40,624 nt of DNA from the NCBI GenBank assembly GCA_937924405.1, contig CALDVW010000064.1, positions 1 to 40,624 on the forward strand. Reading direction: 5' to 3'. This document shows positions 18,694 through 26,911 of this stretch, piece by piece. A program made the translations under genes and the position numbers. The notes beneath the pieces are model-generated. The model had not been told where the DNA came from. It saw only the letters and a list, made by a program, of their open reading frames with translations, and did no database searches. How positions within the stretch are numbered: the stretch's first letter is position 1; each line of letters starts with the position of its first letter. Origin of the DNA: an uncultured Lysobacterales bacterium (lineage in GTDB: Bacteria; Pseudomonadota; Gammaproteobacteria; Xanthomonadales; SZUA-36).

Positions 18694-20153
18694 GCAGCGT
18701 CACCCAGGGCTGCGCTTACCGCCGCTTCGTCACTGAAGGGAATTTTTTGCCCGTTCGCCTCTTGCCAGGCTTCATGTCCTTTACCGGCGACCAGAACGAT
18801 GTCGCCCGGGTCGCTTTCGAGAACCGCCTGACGGATTGCGGCAGCCCGGTCTTCAATAACCTGAGCCTTACCCGGATCATCCAGACCGGCCAGCATCGCG
18901 GAAAAAATATCAGCAGGGTCCTCGCCCCGCGGATTGTCACTGGTAAGAACAATTCGATCCGCCAGGGACTCAGCCACTTGAGCCATCATGGGCCGTTTAC
19001 CCGTGTCACGCTCGCCACCGCATCCGAAAACGCATATAAGACGTCCGTGGAGATGCGAACGCAGGGCGGTCAGGGCCTGCCTCAATGCGTCCGGTGTGTG
19101 TGCGTAATCGACAACGACCACAGGCTGATTCAGATCCCCGCCGATACAATTCATGCGTCCCGGAACCGCCTGCATGATTTCCAGTTGATGCATAACCTGG
19201 CTCCAGGGCATACCCAGCAGGGCCAGTGTCCCGGCAGCAGCCAGGAGATTGGAAAGATTAAAGGCGCCCAGAAGCCCGGTTCGAACCTCACCGCCGCCCC
19301 AGGGTGAAGCAAGGCTCAGTGTCATTCCCGACGAATCCATTTGCAGGACCGAACCTCTCAACTCACTGGCTCCGTTGGTGCCGTAACTGAATACTTCTGT
19401 TCCATTGCCGATGTTCTGAACGAGATACTTACCCTCGGCATCGTCATGATTAATCACGGCGAACCGGGGGTGACAATCGATAAACAGGCGCCTCTTGGCC
19501 TGCGCATAAGCTTCCATCGTGAGGTGGTAATCAAGATGATCACGACTGAGGTTGGTAAACACAGCGACGTCAAAAGCTACGTCGTCACAGCGTCCCTGAT
19601 CAAGCGCGTGAGACGACACCTCCATCGCCACCTTTTCCACTTTTTCATCAATACACTCGGAAAGCATGGCCTGCAGGGAAATCGGGTCGGGCGTTGTCAT
19701 GTCCGCTGATTTCAATGATTGCAACGGGCCATAGCCAATCGTGCCGATAATTCCGGCGTCACGGGTGGTCCGCTGCCACGCCTGGGCAATGTAGTGTGCA
19801 GTCGATGTTTTACCGTTGGTGCCTGTTACGCCTGCCACGGTCAGGTGATCAGACGGACTGTGGTAAAAACGTGCGCCCAGGCTGGAAAGATGTTTTCCAA
19901 GACCCGGGACGGCAACTGAAGGTATCCCGAGCTCAGGGACATCGGCCAGCCCGTCATGAATTACCGCATTTGCCCCTCGCGCCAACGCCTGGGCAACGTG
20001 AACCATGCCATGGGTACTTGCCCCTTCAACCGCGATGAAGGCCTGGCCCGGGCCGATTCGACGGGAATCCAGTTCAATGCCGGTGACGACTACATCGGGC
20101 ACCGTGTCGCACCAACCTTCCAGCAGGGTTTGCATGCTCATCGGACAGCTCAT
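18690..20153 (-). CDS. murE: UDP-MurNAc-L-alanyl-D-glutamate--meso-diaminopimelate ligase
   Basis: A 487-residue Mur ligase that adds the third stem-peptide residue. The ATP loop GVTGTNGKTS lies at residues 108-117, EVSSHALDQGR in the central domain, and the DNPR motif at residues 406-409. DNPR is the known specificity motif for meso-diaminopimelate, so the peptidoglycan is predicted to be of the ordinary Gram-negative DAP type. Length is normal. It overlaps ftsI upstream and murF downstream by 4 nt. Confidence 0.97.
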   Translation of the reverse strand: MSCPMSMQTLLEGWCDTVPDVVVTGIELDSRRIGPGQAFIAVEGASTHGMVHVAQALARGANAVIHDGLADVPELGIPSVAVPGLGKHLSSLGARFYHSPSDHLTVAGVTGTNGKTSTAHYIAQAWQRTTRDAGIIGTIGYGPLQSLKSADMTTPDPISLQAMLSECIDEKVEKVAMEVSSHALDQGRCDDVAFDVAVFTNLSRDHLDYHLTMEAYAQAKRRLFIDCHPRFAVINHDDAEGKYLVQNIGNGTEVFSYGTNGASELRGSVLQMDSSGMTLSLASPWGGGEVRTGLLGAFNLSNLLAAAGTLALLGMPWSQVMHQLEIMQAVPGRMNCIGGDLNQPVVVVDYAHTPDALRQALTALRSHLHGRLICVFGCGGERDTGKRPMMAQVAESLADRIVLTSDNPRGEDPADIFSAMLAGLDDPGKAQVIEDRAAAIRQAVLESDPGDIVLVAGKGHEAWQEANGQKIPFSDEAAVSAALGDAA

Positions 20154-21859
20154 TGTCCGCCTCCCATGCCTGCTTCCGCGGCCTGAACGACCATGCCTTC
20201 ATAGTTGTCGGGAGGAATATCCAGCAGCCTCATGGCGCCGGTCATGATCGTGGAAAATAGCGGGGCAGCAACCAGGCCGCCAAAATACTCACCATTCGAG
20301 GGGTCATCAATGATGACGACGCCAACCAGCCTGGGATCGCTCGACGGCGTAAACCCGGCGAAACTTGCTATGTAACGTGAAGAATAGCCGGCAGCGCTGG
20401 CTTTGCGGGATGTGCCTGTTTTTCCCGATACGCGATAATTTTCGACGCGCGCGTTCTTGCCGGTCCCCTCCGGGCCCGTTACTGTCTCCAACATGGCAGC
20501 CACCTGACTGGCTATCCGGGGGTCCAGAACGGATGCAGGGGGATTGTTCGCTCCCATGACCAGGGTGGGCCTGCGTAAGCGGCCTTCATCCGCCAATGCG
20601 GCAAACGCCTGCGCCAGTTGTAAAACCGTGACGGAAATTCCATAACCATAAGAAAGCGTAGCCTGGTTTGAGCGCCTCCAGCGCCGGTAATCCCGGAATC
20701 TGCCCGCTGACTCTCCGGGAAAGCCGATGCCGGTTACATCACCAAAACCAAAGCGGTCGTACGTGTCCCACATATGAGCAGGATCGAGGTCCAGTGCAAT
20801 TTTTGTGGCCGCAACGTTGGACGACTTGGTGATCAGGCGGGTGACGTCAATTGGACCGTAGTTATGATGGTCGCTGATGGTATAGCGTCCAATATTGATT
20901 CTCCCGGGTGTGGTATCGATGGGCGTGGTGGGTGTCCATCTGCCGGTTTCGAGGGCCGAGGCCACGACGAATGGCTTCATGACTGATCCTGGTTCGAACA
21001 TGTCAGTTACCGCCCGGTTTTTCAGTCCGTCGGTGTCTCCGGTCAGCTTATTCGGGTTGTACCAGGGCTGGTTCACCATGGCCAGCACCTCCCCCGTCTT
21101 CACATCCAGCAACACCACGCTACCGGAGCGCGCCCCGTGCTTGAGCACGGTGCGCTTCAGCTCACGGTAGGCGAGGTACTGCAGGCGGCGGTCAATTGTG
21201 AGGCTCAAATCATGGCCCGGAACGGATTCTCGAACCGTTTCTACGTGTTCGATTGTTCTGCCCAGCCGGTCCCGGATAATTCGCTTCAGGCCGGGTTTTC
21301 CCTGCAGCCAGTCGTTATACGCCAGCTCCAGGCCTTCCTGGCCCAAGTCATCAATATTGGTGAAGCCGATCAGGTGGGAGGCGACTTCACCAGCCGGGTA
21401 GAACCGGCGATACTCTTTTTGCAGGTACACACCTTTGATCTCGAGGGCTTTAATTTCCTCTGCTATATCCGGGCGCAGCCTGCGGCGCAGCCAGACGAAT
21501 TCTTTCTTCGAGCGTTGGGTCAGCCGCCGTTCGACTTCTTCCGCTTCGAATCCGAGCAATCCGGCGAGTGGCTCTATATCCTCCTGGTACTGGAGCAGTT
21601 CTTTTGGGTTCACCCACACCGAATCCACTGGAGTACTCACCGCCAGGGGCTCACCATTCCGGTCAAGAATATTTCCCCGGCGCGTGGGTACCACAACCTC
21701 CCTCAGGTAGCGGGCCGCCCCCTGTTCCTGCAGCTCTTCTGTGTCCACGATCTGCAAATTCACCGCACGCGCAACCAGCGCGACTGAACAAAGAAGAAAG
21801 ACCAGTAAAAAGGCATACAGCCTGCTCACCGGCGCCATATTGTCCTGATTGGAACTCAT
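20150..21859 (-). CDS. ftsI: Septal transpeptidase FtsI (PBP3)
   Basis: A 569-residue class B penicillin-binding protein that cross-links septal peptidoglycan in the periplasm. It has one N-terminal membrane segment (about residues 14-34), a dimerisation/pedestal domain starting with RGNILDRNGEPLA, and a transpeptidase domain with all three motifs: SVMK at 292-295 (nucleophile S292), SSN at 346-348 and KTGT at 480-483. It overlaps ftsL and murE by 4 nt each and is expected to act with FtsW. Confidence 0.97.
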   Translation of the reverse strand: MSSNQDNMAPVSRLYAFLLVFLLCSVALVARAVNLQIVDTEELQEQGAARYLREVVVPTRRGNILDRNGEPLAVSTPVDSVWVNPKELLQYQEDIEPLAGLLGFEAEEVERRLTQRSKKEFVWLRRRLRPDIAEEIKALEIKGVYLQKEYRRFYPAGEVASHLIGFTNIDDLGQEGLELAYNDWLQGKPGLKRIIRDRLGRTIEHVETVRESVPGHDLSLTIDRRLQYLAYRELKRTVLKHGARSGSVVLLDVKTGEVLAMVNQPWYNPNKLTGDTDGLKNRAVTDMFEPGSVMKPFVVASALETGRWTPTTPIDTTPGRINIGRYTISDHHNYGPIDVTRLITKSSNVAATKIALDLDPAHMWDTYDRFGFGDVTGIGFPGESAGRFRDYRRWRRSNQATLSYGYGISVTVLQLAQAFAALADEGRLRRPTLVMGANNPPASVLDPRIASQVAAMLETVTGPEGTGKNARVENYRVSGKTGTSRKASAAGYSSRYIASFAGFTPSSDPRLVGVVIIDDPSNGEYFGGLVAAPLFSTIMTGAMRLLDIPPDNYEGMVVQAAEAGMGGGQ

Positions 21860-22128
21860 GGTTGTTCGACCACCAGGATGACTGCGTTTTCCGGGGGCTC
21901 CATCCCCAGATGGTCCCGCGCCTTGGTCTCGACAAGACTGGCGCCGGCCAGCACAGCCTGCTCAATTTGCAGCCGGCTCCATTCTGCGATGAACTCATCA
22001 CGCTGGTCCTCGAGTAATCCGAGATCGACCGAATGCCTGCGGCTCTCATGCCTCGCGTAGACCACCCCGAGGGCGCTGCAGATCACTGCAGCCAGGGTAA
22101 CCAAAGTGATGATCAGTCGTGAATTCAA
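21856..22128 (-). CDS. ftsL: Cell division protein FtsL
   Basis: A 90-residue bitopic protein with a short N-terminus, one membrane segment (about residues 5-25) and a periplasmic coiled coil (about 30-65). FtsL forms a complex with FtsB and FtsQ that activates FtsW/FtsI. Primary sequence conservation is low in this family. The assignment rests on size, topology and place between rsmH and ftsI, with 4-nt overlaps on both sides. The C-terminal ARDHLGMEPP segment is typical of gammaproteobacterial FtsL. Confidence 0.93.
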   Translation of the reverse strand: MNSRLIITLVTLAAVICSALGVVYARHESRRHSVDLGLLEDQRDEFIAEWSRLQIEQAVLAGASLVETKARDHLGMEPPENAVILVVEQP

Positions 22129-23054
22129 CCAAGTTTCTCCGCAATCCTCATAACAGCGCTTCGTGCACGGGGATTGACGGAGAGTTCGGTCTCAGAGGAT
22201 TTAATGGCTCTGCCCAATGGTTTCAATACGGGCTTCAGGTCCGGGTGCTGCGGGATGTTCTTGCGGACTCGTCCTGGTCGTGCGGCTTCTCGTATCGTCC
22301 GCTTGACCAGGCGGTCCTCTAAGGAATGAAAACTGATTACTACCAGCCTTCCTCCCGGGCGCAACAACCTTATAGCTGTATTCAATCCATTGGCCAAGTT
22401 GGCCATTTCATTATTGATATAAATCCGGATTGCCTGAAAACATCGTGTTGCGGGATGCTTGTTTTTTTCCCGGCGACCAATCGTGTCCTCGATCAATCTC
22501 GCCAATTGACCTGTTGTTTCCAGCCGCTGCTTATGCCGGGCCGTCACGATGTTCCTGGCAATCCTGCGCGCATGGCGCTCCTCTCCGAACTCCCAAAACA
22601 CGCGGGTCAATTCCCGTTCCGGCGCTTCGGCCAACCACTCTTTGGCCGACACACCCTGTAATGGGTTCATACGCATATCCAGTGGACCATCCCCCATAAA
22701 GGAGAAACCCCGATCCGGATCGTCCAGTTGCGGTGAAGAAACGCCCAGGTCCAGCAAGATGCCATCCAGGCCTTCTTCAACGCCCCATTCACGGACGTAG
22801 CGTTCCATATCTGCAAAGTTTCCGTGGACGATTGAAAATCTTGAATCGCTTCCCAGCAATTCGTTTCCGGCGGCAACTGCCTCCGGATCCCTGTCCAGGG
22901 AAAACAAGCAGCCTTTCCCGGACAAGCGGGCAAGAATTGCCCGGCTATGTCCGCCTCTGCCAAATGTGCCGTCGAGATACTTCCCTCCGGGCCGGATGTT
23001 GAGCGCTTTCACCGCCTCTTCCAGTAGAACTGGCCGGTGTTTGTACTCGCTCAT
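22125..23054 (-). CDS. rsmH: 16S rRNA (cytosine-1402-N4)-methyltransferase RsmH
   Basis: A 309-residue SAM-dependent methyltransferase (formerly MraW) that modifies C1402 in the ribosomal P-site. The N-terminal HRPVLLEEAV, the SAM-binding YLDGTFGRGGHSRAIL near residue 27, the LDLGVSSPQLD segment, and the C-terminal VISFHSLEDRLVKR are all family signatures. Length is typical. It lies 38 nt after mraZ and overlaps ftsL by 4 nt. RsmI, which methylates the same nucleotide at the ribose, is encoded only about 1.1 kb away in this window. Confidence 0.98.
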   Translation of the reverse strand: MSEYKHRPVLLEEAVKALNIRPGGKYLDGTFGRGGHSRAILARLSGKGCLFSLDRDPEAVAAGNELLGSDSRFSIVHGNFADMERYVREWGVEEGLDGILLDLGVSSPQLDDPDRGFSFMGDGPLDMRMNPLQGVSAKEWLAEAPERELTRVFWEFGEERHARRIARNIVTARHKQRLETTGQLARLIEDTIGRREKNKHPATRCFQAIRIYINNEMANLANGLNTAIRLLRPGGRLVVISFHSLEDRLVKRTIREAARPGRVRKNIPQHPDLKPVLKPLGRAIKSSETELSVNPRARSAVMRIAEKLG

Positions 23055-23092
23055 TTAATCCGATCTTCACCTCTGGCCGTATTGCTCCCGCC

Positions 23093-23545
23093 CTATAGAA
23101 CCAGGCGAGCCATTTCTTCGGATGCAGCTTCGTCAAGACTGCGTTCTTCTTCTACCCGCTTCTGATTCAGTATGGTTTCATTCCATATCTCGAAACGGTT
23201 GCCCATTCCCAGCAGCACGACCTTTTTTTCAAGACCCGCCACCTGCCGCAACGTCTGCGGAAGCTGAATCCGGCCGTTACCGTCCGGTTCAACCGCACTG
23301 GCACTCCCCACCAGTTTTCTTTGCAGGCTCCGGTGCCCGGTATTGAATGTGCTCAGATTCGTCACTTCATCCCTGACCCGTTCCCACTCCTGTTCCGGGT
23401 ACATGTAGAGCGCCCCGGAATCAAAGGCGCTGTAGGTGAGCACCAGCCTGCCGAGACACAGCTCCTGGATGGAATCCCGGTAGCGCATCGGTATTGCCAG
23501 ACGCCCTTTCGCGTCCAGATTGATGGCAGTCTCACCAAAAAACAC
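23093..23545 (-). CDS. mraZ: Transcriptional regulator MraZ
   Basis: A 150-residue protein with two AbrB-like/SpoVT DNA-binding half-domains, each with a DxKGR-type motif: NLDAKGRLAIP near the N-terminus and EPDGNGRIQLP near residue 84 (divergent). MraZ represses its own dcw operon in E. coli. I prefer the GTG at 23545, which gives the usual family length and the usual N-terminus FFGETAINLDAKGR. A TTG at 23569 would add eight residues and place the start within the MraZ-box repeats. A GGGGA sequence lies 4 nt before the GTG. Confidence 0.93.
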   Translation of the reverse strand: MFFGETAINLDAKGRLAIPMRYRDSIQELCLGRLVLTYSAFDSGALYMYPEQEWERVRDEVTNLSTFNTGHRSLQRKLVGSASAVEPDGNGRIQLPQTLRQVAGLEKKVVLLGMGNRFEIWNETILNQKRVEEERSLDEAASEEMARLVL

Positions 23546-23550
23546 AGCTT

Positions 23551-23587
23551 CCCCACTAATCTTACACAATTAACCACTTATTCCCAC
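23551..23587 (-). promoter_or_regulatory. MraZ-box operator repeats
   Basis: Reading the - strand, TGGG, TGGT, TGTA and TGGG words begin at 23586, 23576, 23566 and 23555, a spacing of 10, 10 and 11 bp. This matches the known MraZ target, a TGGGN repeat with 5-nt spacers recurring every helical turn, although the two middle copies are imperfect. The array sits just downstream of the predicted transcription start and runs into the ribosome binding site of mraZ, a place suited to autorepression. Confidence 0.6.
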
Positions 23588-23595
23588 TAAAGTGC

Positions 23596-23624
23596 ACGAT
23601 AGTGATTTAAAAAGCGAATGTCAA
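23596..23624 (-). promoter_or_regulatory. Promoter of the dcw operon (Pmra-like)
   Basis: A perfect -35 hexamer TTGACA (23619-23624 on the - strand) is followed after exactly 17 nt by TATCGT (23596-23601), a 4-of-6 match to the -10 consensus. The predicted start, near 23589, lies directly in front of the MraZ-box repeats. It is the best sigma70-type promoter I see in the window and would drive mraZ to ftsZ. Confidence 0.65.
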
Positions 23625-23752
23625 GCGCGACAACGACTTAGATGAAACTCTGCAAGCTATTAAAACGGGATTCGATGGCAGACAGGCGACAGAAAAAAGG
23701 CGATCAAATGGAATCAAGGGCCGGCCGTTGGGCCGTTACTTTAAAGAAAAAA

Positions 23753-24117
23753 GGAGCCGGCCGGTAAGCCGGGTTCTGTCGTGAGCAATCATTCATCTGG
23801 GACCACCGTCACCGGCAGCCTCGAGCAACCTACCCGAAAGCGCCGCGGGCAACGGCATTGCTTTCCTATTTGGTCTTGCTCCAGGTGGGGTTTACCTTGC
23901 CACAGGCTGTTACCAGCTGCGCGGTGCGCTCTTACCGCACCATTTCACCCTTACCCCGTTTCCGGCGAAGGCCGGTGCGGGGCGGTATCCTTTCTGTTGC
24001 ACTTTCCGTAGGCTCGCGCCCCCCAGGCGTTACCTGGCACCCTGCCCTGTGGAGCCCGGACTTTCCTCCCCGACCCGGATTCGCATCCGGTTCAGAGCGA
24101 TTGCCTGGCCGACTCCC
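23753..24117 (-). ncRNA. rnpB: RNase P RNA (type A)
   Basis: The catalytic RNA of RNase P, which removes 5' leaders from pre-tRNAs. The - strand carries the conserved core blocks GAGGAAAGTCCGGGCTCC and AGGGTGCCAGGTAACGCC, the GGTAAGAGCGCACCGC region, and the 3' ACAGAACCCGGCTTA, in the same order as the E. coli RNA. The ends form a 10-bp P1 helix between 24107-24116 and 23753-23762 (one G-U pair), which sets the boundaries to within a few bases. A T6 run follows the 3' strand of P1 at once. It lies between rsmI and mraZ on the same strand. Confidence 0.96.
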
Positions 24118-24122
24118 GGGAC

Positions 24123-24128
24123 TATTTT
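24123..24128 (-). promoter_or_regulatory. Possible -10 element of rnpB
   Basis: AAAATA on the - strand lies 5 nt before the inferred first base of RNase P RNA, the right distance for a -10 box. I find no convincing -35 hexamer at 16-18 nt spacing. The 48-nt gap between the rsmI stop and rnpB contains nothing else recognisable. Confidence 0.3.
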
Positions 24129-24165
24129 CCCCCACTGTGGTCGTGATTGATAGTGCGAGGGTGAT

Positions 24166-24999
24166 TCAATCACCGGATTCCAGTGCGCGATAAAGATCAC
24201 GGCGTGAAACGTCGTGCAATTTTGCCGCTACCCGGGCGGCCTGACTGGCGGACAGGTGTGATTGCAGGGCTCGCGCCAGCATCAATGCCCCGGTGAACCC
24301 GTCCTGTTCATCCTTTTCGCTGCCGGCCAGGACCAGTACGAACTCTCCCCTGCGCTGATCCGGGTTGCGATCAACTTCATGCCTGACCTGGCTTACAGAA
24401 CCGCGTATCACCGTTTCGAATTGCTTGGTCATTTCACGACAAACCGCCAACGGACGGTCTTCGCCGAACACTTCTTGCATATCCGCCAGGCTCTCGCGTA
24501 TCCGGTGGCTGGATTCAAAGAAGACCATGGTGCGTTTTTCCGTCAGCAATTCTGACAGCCTTTTCAGCCTTACGGCCTGACGCGACGGAAGAAAACCCTC
24601 AAAAATGAACCGGTCGGTGGGCAATCCGCAAATGGAAAGTGCAGCAGTAATCGAGCTTGCCCCTGGCACAGCGACCACCTCGATACCGGCACTGACCGCG
24701 AGTTTTACCAGCCGGTAACCCGGGTCAGAAAGCAATGGCGTACCGGCGTCCGATACCAGTGCCACGGAATCGCCCCGGGACACCCTCTCGATCAACCCGG
24801 GCGCCTGCTGCTCCTCGTTGTGTTCCTGAAGCGCCACCATCGGCCTGTTCAATCCGTGCCGGGACAGCAAAATACGCGTACGCCGCGTATCTTCCGCCGC
24901 AATCACGGCAACTCCGGCGAGCACTTTCAAAGCTCGCAGCGATATGTCGTCCAGATTGCCGATTGGCGTGGCGACCACGTAAAGACAGGCTTCCTTCAT
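24166..24999 (-). CDS. rsmI: 16S rRNA (cytidine-1402-2'-O)-methyltransferase RsmI
   Basis: A 277-residue tetrapyrrole-methylase-fold enzyme that methylates the ribose of C1402 of 16S rRNA using SAM. The N-terminal LYVVATPIGNLDDISLRAL and AEDTRRTRILL motifs, the ALVSDAGTPLLSDPG segment and VPGASSITAAL are diagnostic. Length is normal (E. coli 286). It is divergent from lpoA with a 52-nt gap, as in E. coli where yraL and lpoA are neighbours. The start is the ATG at 24999; no clear ribosome binding site precedes it. Confidence 0.97.
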   Translation of the reverse strand: MKEACLYVVATPIGNLDDISLRALKVLAGVAVIAAEDTRRTRILLSRHGLNRPMVALQEHNEEQQAPGLIERVSRGDSVALVSDAGTPLLSDPGYRLVKLAVSAGIEVVAVPGASSITAALSICGLPTDRFIFEGFLPSRQAVRLKRLSELLTEKRTMVFFESSHRIRESLADMQEVFGEDRPLAVCREMTKQFETVIRGSVSQVRHEVDRNPDQRRGEFVLVLAGSEKDEQDGFTGALMLARALQSHLSASQAARVAAKLHDVSRRDLYRALESGD

Positions 25000-25002
25000 A
25001 AT

Positions 25003-25015
25003 TTCATATTATGAA
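25003..25015. promoter_or_regulatory. AT-rich dyad between rsmI and lpoA
   Basis: TTCATA-T-TATGAA is a perfect 6-bp dyad with a single central base in the 52-bp divergent gap. It includes a CATAAT -10-like word for rsmI on the - strand. On the + strand a TATCAT word at 25037-25042 could be a -10 for lpoA. Both would give very short leaders. Regulatory meaning is inferred only. Confidence 0.3.
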
Positions 25016-25051
25016 TCAACAAACCTCACATTGCGGTATCATTTTGCTGCC

Positions 25052-26911
25052 ATGTATCAATCCTGGAAAATCAATATCCGGCTAATTCTGTCCATGCTCA
25101 TTTTGCTGGCCCTCACCTCCTGTACAACCACGGGGTCCACGCCGGCAACCGATTCGCGCGGCGCACTCAGCGCGGAAGCCGCTTTTTCCCGCGGAGACTA
25201 TGAACGGGCGGCAAAAAGCTGGCAGCAGGATGCGCTGGAAGCCAGCCCCCGGCAGGCGGCGAGTATGCGGGTAAAGGCCGCAGATGCCTGGTTGCTCGCG
25301 GATAATGTCGAAAATGCCGAGGATGTACTTCGCTGGGTCACACGAAGCGAACTGGACAGCGCGAGCCGGGCAATGATGGACCTGGTGTTGGCGGACCTCG
25401 CCCTGCGCTATAACCGTCCCGGCGAGGCAGAACAGTTATTGCAGAAAGCACGGCCTGCACTGCCCCGATCTTCGAAAGGAAGGTATGCAAACCTGCAGGC
25501 GGAAGTGCGTCAACAGGTTTCCAGCCCTGGCTACCGGGACATTTCGCAAGCCGCTGCAATCAGCGAAAGCATGGATTTCTATGACCCTGTTGCATCCGTG
25601 GAATTGATTCGTTCACTGGAAAACGTATCCTCCGGTGAACTGGCCATTCGTTCCGAGAACCCAAGGGGTGAGCGCAATCTCATCGGCTGGCTGGACCTGG
25701 CGCTGGTTATCCGCCAGAACCTGGTCATCCCCGATGAAGTAACAACCTCCATGACTGCGTGGAAAACCCGCCATCCCTACCACCAGTTGACCGAGCAACA
25801 GGCGCTGGATACCTGGCTCAGGTACCGCCAACTCTTTTATCCACCCTCCAGAGTCGCTGTGCTGCTACCCGGGTCCGGTCGTTTAAAATCAGCCGGGGAA
25901 GCCATTCGTGATGGTTTTATGAGCGCATACCTGGACCAGGCTGGCGGTGCCGAGGTGCTGTTTTTTGCCACCGGGGAGGATGAACAGTCTGCTATTTCCG
26001 CTTATTTCAACGCTCTGGATGCGGGCGTGAATCTGATCATTGGCCCGTTGCAAAAAGAATCGGTCTCCGCCATGCTCAAGCTCGCGGGAATGTCCACCCC
26101 CGTGCTGGCGCTGAATGACCTGCCTGATGACCTGATCATGCCGCCTGGACTTTCCAGCCAGGTTAACGGCATTTCCTTGTCCCAGGAAGAAGAAGTTGCA
26201 GCAATTGCCAGTCACGCAATCGCATCGGGCTATCAAAATGCGATCGTTATTGCTCCGGAAAGCGCCTGGGGTGAACGGATGGCGATTGCTTTCGAATCCA
26301 ATTTCCTACACGAAGACAGTGAAATCATAGCGGCGGCCCGGTATCTCGAAACGGAAAATGATCATAGCTCCACATTGGAATCCGTTTTGAAAATTGACCA
26401 GAGCAAAGCACGCAAGAGGCGACTTGAAAATACTCTCCAGATGACATTGGAATTCGAGCCCGCACGCCGGGACGACGTCGACTTTATTTTCCTGGCCGCA
26501 AGCGCCTCCCAGGCTCGCCTGATTCGCCCACAGTTGAAATTTCACGATGCGGGCAACATACCGGTATATGCAACTGCAAGGGTGTACTCCGGTCAACCGG
26601 ATTCGGCACGCAACCAGGATCTGAACGGCATCCGCTTTCCGGCAGCACCCTGGTACCTGAGCCACGCTTCCAGCGCAGACATCCCCGAATTGGCCAGCAT
26701 CAGGCGGGGCACGCTGGGCTCGCTTTTTGCGCTGGGCCAGGATGCCTGGAACATCCTGCCCTGGCTGGAGCTCATGCAGAAAGACCCCGAATTCAACTTT
26801 CCGGGCCAGTCCGGAAATTATCATTCTGCCCATGAAGGCACCCTGCAGCGGGTGCCGGCCTGGGCAGAGTTCAGCCGGGGCCGGCCGGTAGCGTTGAAAC
26901 AGGGCGATTGA
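25052..26911 (+). CDS. lpoA: LpoA-like outer-membrane lipoprotein, penicillin-binding protein activator
   Basis: A 619-residue lipoprotein. The signal peptide ends in the lipobox LTSC with the acylated cysteine at residue 24. An N-terminal alpha-helical (TPR-like) region follows, then a C-terminal periplasmic-binding-protein fold with VAVLLPGSGRLKSAGEAIRDGF and NLIIGPLQKESV segments. In E. coli LpoA reaches from the outer membrane to activate the class A enzyme PBP1A. The neighbours rsmI and yraN are the same as in E. coli. I prefer the ATG at 25052 because it puts a short basic N-region before the signal helix; a TTG seven codons earlier is possible. It overlaps yraN at its stop. Confidence 0.9.
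   Translation: MYQSWKINIRLILSMLILLALTSCTTTGSTPATDSRGALSAEAAFSRGDYERAAKSWQQDALEASPRQAASMRVKAADAWLLADNVENAEDVLRWVTRSELDSASRAMMDLVLADLALRYNRPGEAEQLLQKARPALPRSSKGRYANLQAEVRQQVSSPGYRDISQAAAISESMDFYDPVASVELIRSLENVSSGELAIRSENPRGERNLIGWLDLALVIRQNLVIPDEVTTSMTAWKTRHPYHQLTEQQALDTWLRYRQLFYPPSRVAVLLPGSGRLKSAGEAIRDGFMSAYLDQAGGAEVLFFATGEDEQSAISAYFNALDAGVNLIIGPLQKESVSAMLKLAGMSTPVLALNDLPDDLIMPPGLSSQVNGISLSQEEEVAAIASHAIASGYQNAIVIAPESAWGERMAIAFESNFLHEDSEIIAAARYLETENDHSSTLESVLKIDQSKARKRRLENTLQMTLEFEPARRDDVDFIFLAASASQARLIRPQLKFHDAGNIPVYATARVYSGQPDSARNQDLNGIRFPAAPWYLSHASSADIPELASIRRGTLGSLFALGQDAWNILPWLELMQKDPEFNFPGQSGNYHSAHEGTLQRVPAWAEFSRGRPVALKQGD

Noticed and set aside
23701-23752. GGCC-rich inverted repeat after rnpB (CGGCC-N4-GGCCG) as an intrinsic terminator
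   Set aside because: The stem is only 5 bp and is not followed by a T-run on the - strand, so it is too weak to call.
23858-24193. Open frames across the RNase P RNA gene on both strands
   Set aside because: The region matches the conserved RNase P RNA core, so the frames are incidental.
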